Shown piece by piece: positions 34,654 through 38,688 of a stretch of 38,688 nucleotides of DNA (within the stretch, counting starts at the first letter, position 1; the number at the start of each line of letters is the position of its first letter). The notes under the pieces are model-generated. The model was given only the letters and a program-made list of their open reading frames with translations. It did no database searches and was not told the DNA's origin. The position numbers and the translations under genes were made by a program. Origin of the DNA: an uncultured Verrucomicrobia subdivision 3 bacterium (GTDB lineage: Bacteria > Verrucomicrobiota > Verrucomicrobiia > Limisphaerales > UBA11358); the NCBI GenBank assembly GCA_903944085.1, contig CAJAQO010000308.1:1-38688 (forward strand), in the 5' to 3' direction.

Positions 34654-35841
34654 ATGAAACGCATATTGTTTGTCGAAGACAACGAAGTCCTGCTGCAACT
34701 TTACAGCTTCCTGCTGGATGACGAGCGCGACCAGTGGGAAACCACCGTCGCGCCCGACGGCCATGCTGCCCTGAAACTTGTCCGGCAGGCGCCGTTTGAT
34801 GTCGTCGTTTCCGACATGCAAATGCCCGGCATGAGCGGCATTGAACTGCTCACCGAAGTCAGCAAGCTGCACCCGCAAACGTCGCGCATCATCGTCTCCG
34901 GTTTCACCGACCAGGCCGAGGCCGCCGATTCGCTGAACTGCACGCATCTCTTCATCCCGAAACCGTTCGACGTAAAACTGCTGCGCGCCACCCTCGCGCG
35001 CATCGGCAGCCTGGACGCTTATTTGAAAGACGACAAGCTGCGCGGGCTGGCCGGCAAAATGCGCACTCTGCCGAGCTTCCCGATGTTGTATCTCGACATC
35101 ATGCGGGAAATTGAATCGCAAAATTCTTCCATCCAAGGCATCGCCAAAATCGTCGCGCAAGATCCCGGCATCACGGCCAAAATTTTGCAGGTCGCCAACT
35201 CCGCCGCCATGGGCCTGCCCGAACGCGTCAGCGATCCGGTCGAAGCCGTGCAGCAGCTTGGCATGACCACCGTGCGCTCGCTCGTGCTCTCCGCGCAGGT
35301 GTATGCCAGCTTCGCGCCCGGCCGGCTGAAAAGTTTTTCCGCCGACGCCCTCTGGACCCACCTGATGAAATGCGGCGATCTCGCCCGCACCATCATGCGC
35401 CGCGAACGCGCGGAATTTGCCGAGACCGAGGACGCCTTCACCGCCGGCATGTTGCACGACATGGGCAAGCTCATGCTCGCCGACAGCCTGCCGGATGAAT
35501 TTCAAAAGGCGCTGACGCTCGCGGCGGCGGAAAAAATTCCGCTGCCGGAAGCCGAGCTGGAAATTTTCGGCGCGACCCACGCCGGACTCGCCGCGTATCT
35601 GCTCGGCCTGTGGGGTTTGCCCGCCGCGATTGTGGAAGCCGTCGCCTTTCACCACGCGCCGGAAATGAGCAGCCTGAAAAAATGCAGCGCGCTCACCGCC
35701 GTCCACGTCGCCAATGCGCTCGCCGACGAGTCGGGCACGGCCCCGCTGAATCTCGACTATCTCGCCGAAATCGGCGTCGCCGAACGCATCGCCGACTGGC
35801 GCGACACCGCCGCCGAATTGCAGCTGGAACAGTTCGCTTAA
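34654..35841 (+). CDS. Response regulator receiver with HDOD output domain
   Basis: The 395-residue protein starts with a receiver domain (MKRILFVEDNEVLLQLYSFL, phospho-acceptor Asp54 in VVVSDMQMPGMSG, Lys103 in IPKPFD) followed by an HDOD domain (about 130-330: LPSFPMLYLDIMREIE, IVAQDPGITAKILQVANSA, AVQQLGMTTVRSLVLSAQ). Uncommonly for HDOD, an HD-like pair is kept in GMLHDMGKL. Such proteins link phosphorelay signals to cell-cycle, motility or nucleotide signalling outputs. The ATG at 34654 starts the receiver domain exactly; ATGs at 34600 and 34624 would add a leader. No histidine kinase gene is adjacent. Divergent from the small basic protein gene. Confidence 0.92.
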   Translation: MKRILFVEDNEVLLQLYSFLLDDERDQWETTVAPDGHAALKLVRQAPFDVVVSDMQMPGMSGIELLTEVSKLHPQTSRIIVSGFTDQAEAADSLNCTHLFIPKPFDVKLLRATLARIGSLDAYLKDDKLRGLAGKMRTLPSFPMLYLDIMREIESQNSSIQGIAKIVAQDPGITAKILQVANSAAMGLPERVSDPVEAVQQLGMTTVRSLVLSAQVYASFAPGRLKSFSADALWTHLMKCGDLARTIMRRERAEFAETEDAFTAGMLHDMGKLMLADSLPDEFQKALTLAAAEKIPLPEAELEIFGATHAGLAAYLLGLWGLPAAIVEAVAFHHAPEMSSLKKCSALTAVHVANALADESGTAPLNLDYLAEIGVAERIADWRDTAAELQLEQFA

Positions 35842-36262
35842 AATGGCCGCCCGCAGATTTTTCGGATTTCGGATTTCTGGCGCGCCTTGCAAAATTTCTT
35901 AGAAAAGTTTTCCGAAGAGTTCGCCGCAATTTGCGTGACGGAATTGAAAGCATAAATGTCGCCGATCGGTCACAGATAAATTGTGAAGGCGTTTGGGCTG
36001 GCCGGGAGTGATTGCCGCTGCTAATTTTCCCATCTTTTTCCCCTTAGCAACCATGCTTTCGACCGAAACCGATTTGCTAAATTTAATCCTTACGAAAATC
36101 AAGCTGCCCGTTCAAACTGTTGCCTCCCGTTTCGCGGGGTTGCGTTTCCATTCCATCGCTGGCCGTGCAAAATAGCATGTTGACCAATGCCACGGCCAAC
36201 ACTTACACCGGCGGCAGATTGCAAATCAGCGGCAGCGGCACGCACGCCGATACCCGCGGGAG
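35842..36262. other. 421-bp stretch without a supported gene
   Basis: This spacer between the HDOD regulator and the flavodoxin gene has mixed, partly A/T-rich composition. It holds short open frames on both strands (for example MVAKGKKMGKLAAAI on the minus strand, ending at 35899) that match no family I know, and a possible remnant of an autotransporter-type beta-strand repeat near its right end. No RNA gene or terminator was recognised. Confidence 0.45.
36186..36245 (+). pseudogene. Possible remnant of an autotransporter-associated beta-strand repeat
   Basis: Reading plus strand gives NATANTYTGGRLQISGSGT, close to the pattern of the autotransporter-associated beta-strand repeat common in very large secreted proteins of Verrucomicrobia. 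The similarity covers one repeat only, with nothing supporting a gene on either side. It could be coincidence. Confidence 0.3.
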
Positions 36263-36835
36263 TTACCTTTTCAACTTCACGGCATATTGCGCCACGCGCT
36301 TGCCCAAGAGTTCGCCGGTCAGCTTGTCGGTCGCGTTGGGCGCGACGTCGGTCGGTTCCTGGCCGGCCTGCGCCATCACGCCGCTGAAGCCGCCGAGGCG
36401 ATTGATGCCATTGGCTTGCATGGGCATTTCACCGAGGCCAACCCAGATCATGCCGTGCTGCATGGCGAGCGTGAAGAAATATTGCAAGGTGCTGAACTTG
36501 TCGCCGCTGGGACTGCTGGAGACGGAGAAACCCGCCGCGATTTTGTCGCGCCACTCGCCGGCATACCATTTGCCGCCGGTGGCGTCCGCGAAGGCCTTGA
36601 ACTGCGCCGCCGGTCCGCCCATGTAAGTCGGGCTGCCGAAAATAATCGCGTCGCTCGCGTCAAGCTTGGTGAACACGTCGTCGTTATGGTAACGGCCTTT
36701 CACAATGTCGTCGCCATTGATGGCGATAAGATTGGTTTTGACGCCGGCGACGGACGCCGCGCCTTGATGCACGGCTTCGGCGAGCTTGGTCGTGTGGCCG
36801 GAGCCGGAGAAGTAAATGACAGATACCGTTGGCAT
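36263..36835 (-). CDS. Flavodoxin-family NAD(P)H-dependent oxidoreductase (WrbA-like)
   Basis: The 190-residue protein has the flavodoxin fold: FMN phosphate loop YFSGSGHTTKLAEAV (8-22), DAIIFGSPTYMGGPAAQFKAF with the aromatic flavin-stacking site, and AAGFSVSSSPSGDK. This is the WrbA-like group that reduces quinones with NAD(P)H, although the length and C-terminus also fit a general flavodoxin-like reductase. It is the last gene of the leftward pirin/YceI cluster, which suggests a part in handling quinone or oxidative stress. A small hairpin (GCCGC/GCGGC at 36874-36886) separates it from the YceI gene. Confidence 0.88.
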   Translation of the reverse strand: MPTVSVIYFSGSGHTTKLAEAVHQGAASVAGVKTNLIAINGDDIVKGRYHNDDVFTKLDASDAIIFGSPTYMGGPAAQFKAFADATGGKWYAGEWRDKIAAGFSVSSSPSGDKFSTLQYFFTLAMQHGMIWVGLGEMPMQANGINRLGGFSGVMAQAGQEPTDVAPNATDKLTGELLGKRVAQYAVKLKR

Positions 36836-36903
36836 AATTTATATTTTGGTTGGTGTTGAATTTGGTGAAGCTTGCCGCGCTGCGGCTCACCACAATGGAT
36901 TTA

Positions 36904-37512
36904 TTATTTGGCCACAGACGCGCCCGCGATGGCCAGGGAAAGATCAATCGTCGTTGAAACCTTGTCCTCATACTGCCCCTTGTTGATGTTGAAATCCTCG
37001 CGGTTGATGGTGAAGTTGGCGCGGATGACCAGCAGATCGCCTTTCAAATTCGGCACGCGGGCGGACAACTTGTCGGCCAAGTAAGTGAGCTTGATCGGCA
37101 CGGTGATTTCCTTGGCGACACCGTGCAACGTGAACGTGCCGGTGGCATCCGCCGTGGTGACGTTGCCGTCGGTCTTCACGTTGGCGAGTGACTTCGCTTC
37201 AAACGTGATTTCCGGATACTTGGCCACGTCGAGCCAGTTGGCGCTGTGCAAATGTTCCTTCTGCATCGGATTCGGCACGGTCAACGATTCGCTGGCAACA
37301 ATAATTTTCCCCGTCGTCGCCGCCGGATTTTCCAGATCAAACGAAACGGTGCCGCTGATGCCGCTGGCGCTGCCGTTGATGGATTCCAGCGGGGCGTCGA
37401 GTTTGAAGACCGCGTTGTTGACGCCCTTCGGATCTTTGAAGTCGAAGGATTGCGGCGCGGCGCAAACCGCCGTGGCCAAAGAGACGAGTGGCAGGATGTG
37501 GATCAGTTTCAT
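36904..37512 (-). CDS. YceI-family periplasmic protein
   Basis: The 202-residue protein has a signal peptide (MKLIHILPLVSLATAVCAA) and the YceI lipocalin-like barrel: SGISGTVSFDLENPAATTGKI, HLHSANWLDVAKYPEITFEA, TFTLHGVAKEITVP and RANFTINREDFNIN. YceI barrels bind isoprenoid lipids such as polyprenyl chains of quinones. Expression is often stress- or pH-linked. It overlaps the small membrane gene upstream by four bases (ATGA). The neighbours (flavodoxin and pirin) point to the same quinone/redox theme. Confidence 0.93.
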   Translation of the reverse strand: MKLIHILPLVSLATAVCAAPQSFDFKDPKGVNNAVFKLDAPLESINGSASGISGTVSFDLENPAATTGKIIVASESLTVPNPMQKEHLHSANWLDVAKYPEITFEAKSLANVKTDGNVTTADATGTFTLHGVAKEITVPIKLTYLADKLSARVPNLKGDLLVIRANFTINREDFNINKGQYEDKVSTTIDLSLAIAGASVAK

Positions 37513-37787
37513 GTTGGTATTTTTTTATTGGTTTGATTTGTTTTTGGTTTACGGAAAAACAGAGAAGCGCCGGCCAGCAGCGCAGCGCCGCCAAACGCCG
37601 CGCCGAGAAAATCCACGCCCGGCAGAAACTTTTTCTCATAAGAAATGCCGTCAATGCCGGTGACGGGATCCAGCGTCTTGACCGCCACGCTGGTTTTGGT
37701 CCAGCCGCGATTGGCGCCGGTGGCCAGCCAGGCTGCCCCGGCGGCCAGCAGCACCAATACGGCGAACAGTTGCAGAGCCTTTTTCAT
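37509..37787 (-). CDS. Small two-helix membrane protein, unknown function
   Basis: The 92-residue protein has an N-terminal hydrophobic helix (LQLFAVLVLLAAGAAWLATGA), a polar loop of about 35 residues (KTSVAVKTLDPVTGIDGISYEKKF) and a second helix (LGAAFGGAALLAGASLFF) followed by a basic tail. I do not recognise the family; the topology recalls DUF3185-type small membrane proteins. Its stop overlaps the YceI start, and pirin ends 3 bp upstream of its ATG, so all belong to one transcript. Confidence 0.78.
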   Translation of the reverse strand: MKKALQLFAVLVLLAAGAAWLATGANRGWTKTSVAVKTLDPVTGIDGISYEKKFLPGVDFLGAAFGGAALLAGASLFFRKPKTNQTNKKIPT

Positions 37788-37790
37788 AAT

Positions 37791-38486
37791 TCAATTCAAG
37801 TCGAACAACAAAACCTGCGACGGTTTGGTTGCGGCAATCTCTAGCACACTTTCGTCGCTCACGCCAACGGCGTCGCCGCCGGTCAACTTCGTGCCGTTGA
37901 GGGAAACTTCGCCCTCGGCGACGTGAACCCACGCATGGCGGTCTTTGGCCAGCGAATGTTTCACGTTCTGCCCGGCGTCCAGTTTGCCGAGCAGCAAATC
38001 CGCGTCCTGATGGATTTCCATGGAGCCGTCGCGACCGGTCTTGCTGGCGATCAGATGCCACTGTCCCGTCGGCGCGGCGGCAAAATTTCTTTCCGCGTAA
38101 CGCGGCGTCACGCCTTTTTCATCCGGCATAATCCAGATTTGCAGCAGGCGCAGCGGATCGGTCTTGGACGGATTGAACTCGCTGTGCTGCACGCCGGTGC
38201 CGGCGGCCATGTATTGAAATTCACCGGCGCGGATGACGCGGCCGTTGCCCATCGAATCCTTGTGCTCGATGGCACCGCTCAACACGTAGCTGATGATTTC
38301 CATGTCGCGGTGCGGATGTTTGCCGAAGCCCATGCCGGGCATGACGAGGTCGTCGTTGATCACGCGCAGGCTGCGGTAGCCCATCCACTGCGGATCATAA
38401 TAATCCGCGAAGCTGAAAGTGTGATAGCTGTCCAGCCAGCCGTGGCTGGCGTGGCCCCGTTCATTTGATCGTCGAATAATTTTCAT
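37791..38486 (-). CDS. Pirin-family protein (YhhW/quercetinase-like)
   Basis: The 231-residue protein is a bicupin of the pirin family. Metal ligands of the N-terminal cupin are His57, His59 (GKHPHRDMEI), His101 and Glu103 (TGVQHSEFN), the same numbering as in E. coli YhhW, which has quercetin 2,3-dioxygenase activity. The N-terminus (MKIIRRSNERGHASHGWLDS) and WQLIASKTGR-type linker (here WHLIASKTGR) are typical. The ATG at 38486 starts this conserved region. It is the first gene of the cluster and divergent from a LysR-type regulator. Confidence 0.94.
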   Translation of the reverse strand: MKIIRRSNERGHASHGWLDSYHTFSFADYYDPQWMGYRSLRVINDDLVMPGMGFGKHPHRDMEIISYVLSGAIEHKDSMGNGRVIRAGEFQYMAAGTGVQHSEFNPSKTDPLRLLQIWIMPDEKGVTPRYAERNFAAAPTGQWHLIASKTGRDGSMEIHQDADLLLGKLDAGQNVKHSLAKDRHAWVHVAEGEVSLNGTKLTGGDAVGVSDESVLEIAATKPSQVLLFDLN

Positions 38487-38540
38487 GAAACAACTATGCG
38501 CGCGGTTGGCCGTTTTGAGAAATACCATGTTTCTTGCCTC

Positions 38541-38561
38541 AGCATAACTTTTAGCTATGCT
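38541..38561. promoter_or_regulatory. LysR-type operator candidate
   Basis: AGCATA (38541-38546) and TATGCT (38556-38561) form a perfect inverted repeat with 9 bp between, holding the T-N11-A pattern of LysR-type regulator sites. It lies 8 bp upstream of the lysR-like ATG and 55-75 bp upstream of the pirin start. Confidence 0.6.
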
Positions 38562-38569
38562 TGATTTGC

Positions 38570-38688
38570 ATGGAACTGCGCCACTTCCGTTATTTTGTCG
38601 CCGTCGCCGAGGCGGAGAATGTCTCGCGCGCCGCGCTGAAGCTGCACGTTTCGCAGCCGGGCTTGAGCCGGCAGATCCGCGACCTCGA
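38570..38688 (+). CDS. LysR-family transcriptional regulator (5' part)
   Basis: The 39 codons visible encode [20 protein letters not shown], then [19 protein letters not shown], the unmistakable winged helix-turn-helix of LysR regulators. The effector domain lies outside the window. Divergent orientation next to the pirin operon, with a dyad operator between, suggests that it controls that operon and itself. Confidence 0.93.
   Translation, partial: MELRHFRYFVAVAEAENVSRAALKLHVSQPGLSRQIRDL

Noticed and set aside
34369-35892. A 507-codon minus-strand open frame opposite the HDOD regulator
   Set aside because: It is antisense to a clear REC-HDOD gene and overlaps the small basic protein gene in another frame; composition effect in GC-rich DNA.
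35899-36102. A 67-codon minus-strand frame (MIFVRIKFSKSVSV ...)
   Set aside because: Mixed codon use unlike the neighbours, no ribosome site and no family resemblance; probably chance.

Overview
The window looks like a chromosomal piece of a Verrucomicrobiota bacterium, most likely from the Pedosphaera/Limisphaera group (subdivision 3). Three things point there: a 51-residue basic protein (34373-34528) of the kind seen in Chlamydiae, Verrucomicrobia and Planctomycetes; a LigA with a charged insertion in its helix-hairpin-helix region; and GC-rich genes separated by A/T-rich, often Shine-Dalgarno-poor starts. This placement is inference from recognised families, not a search result.

Layout. 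1-6917: end of an unknown gene, an orphan HicB-like protein, ligA, and on the same strand a compact uptake [NiFe]-hydrogenase operon, hyaA-hyaB-hyaC-hyaD, whose small subunit carries all six cysteines of an oxygen-tolerant proximal cluster. 7170-11592: a rightward operon of a TPR/glycosyltransferase-like protein and an Mla-type lipid transporter (MlaE permease, an unusually degenerate MlaF ATPase, MlaD MCE protein), followed by a 54-residue membrane ORF, a DUF4197 protein and an HpnI-like glycosyltransferase. 14263-14648: a 19-unit, 21-bp-phased array. 14877-19113: lpd and aceF of pyruvate dehydrogenase and a Y-family DNA polymerase with a palindromic operator candidate. 19259-25728: a zinc-ribbon protein, a short S10 ribosomal cluster (rpsJ-rplC-rplD-rplW) that stops at a terminator before rplB, a Tat-exported metallophosphoesterase and aceE. 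25819-31247: a lipoate ligase and the two subunits of class I fumarase, which are split by about 3.2 kb of accessory DNA. 31441-34528: folD, a bacterial-SH3 protein, an RluB-type pseudouridine synthase and the small basic protein. 34654-38688: a REC-HDOD regulator, then a flavodoxin/YceI/pirin cluster read away from a divergent LysR regulator cut by the window edge.

The accessory insert between fumA and fumB contains a lower-GC AlbA_2/HATPase gene, a frameshifted remnant of a second fumB start, a decaying DUF4258-DUF2283-DUF2283 cassette, and a second 21-bp-phased array of 23 units.

The most unusual signal is the pair of 21-bp lattices. In each, only a 6-8 bp core recurs, at exact 21-bp steps (two helical turns), while the rest of each unit is unrelated. 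The cores differ (AAGGTTTT versus GGGGCGAG). In the first array the core flips strand three times without losing the lattice. I know of no described element with this design.

Functionally, aceE, aceF, lpd and lplA form a dispersed pyruvate dehydrogenase set with its lipoylation enzyme; hyaABCD would feed hydrogen electrons into the membrane quinone pool; and the mla genes act in outer-membrane lipid traffic.
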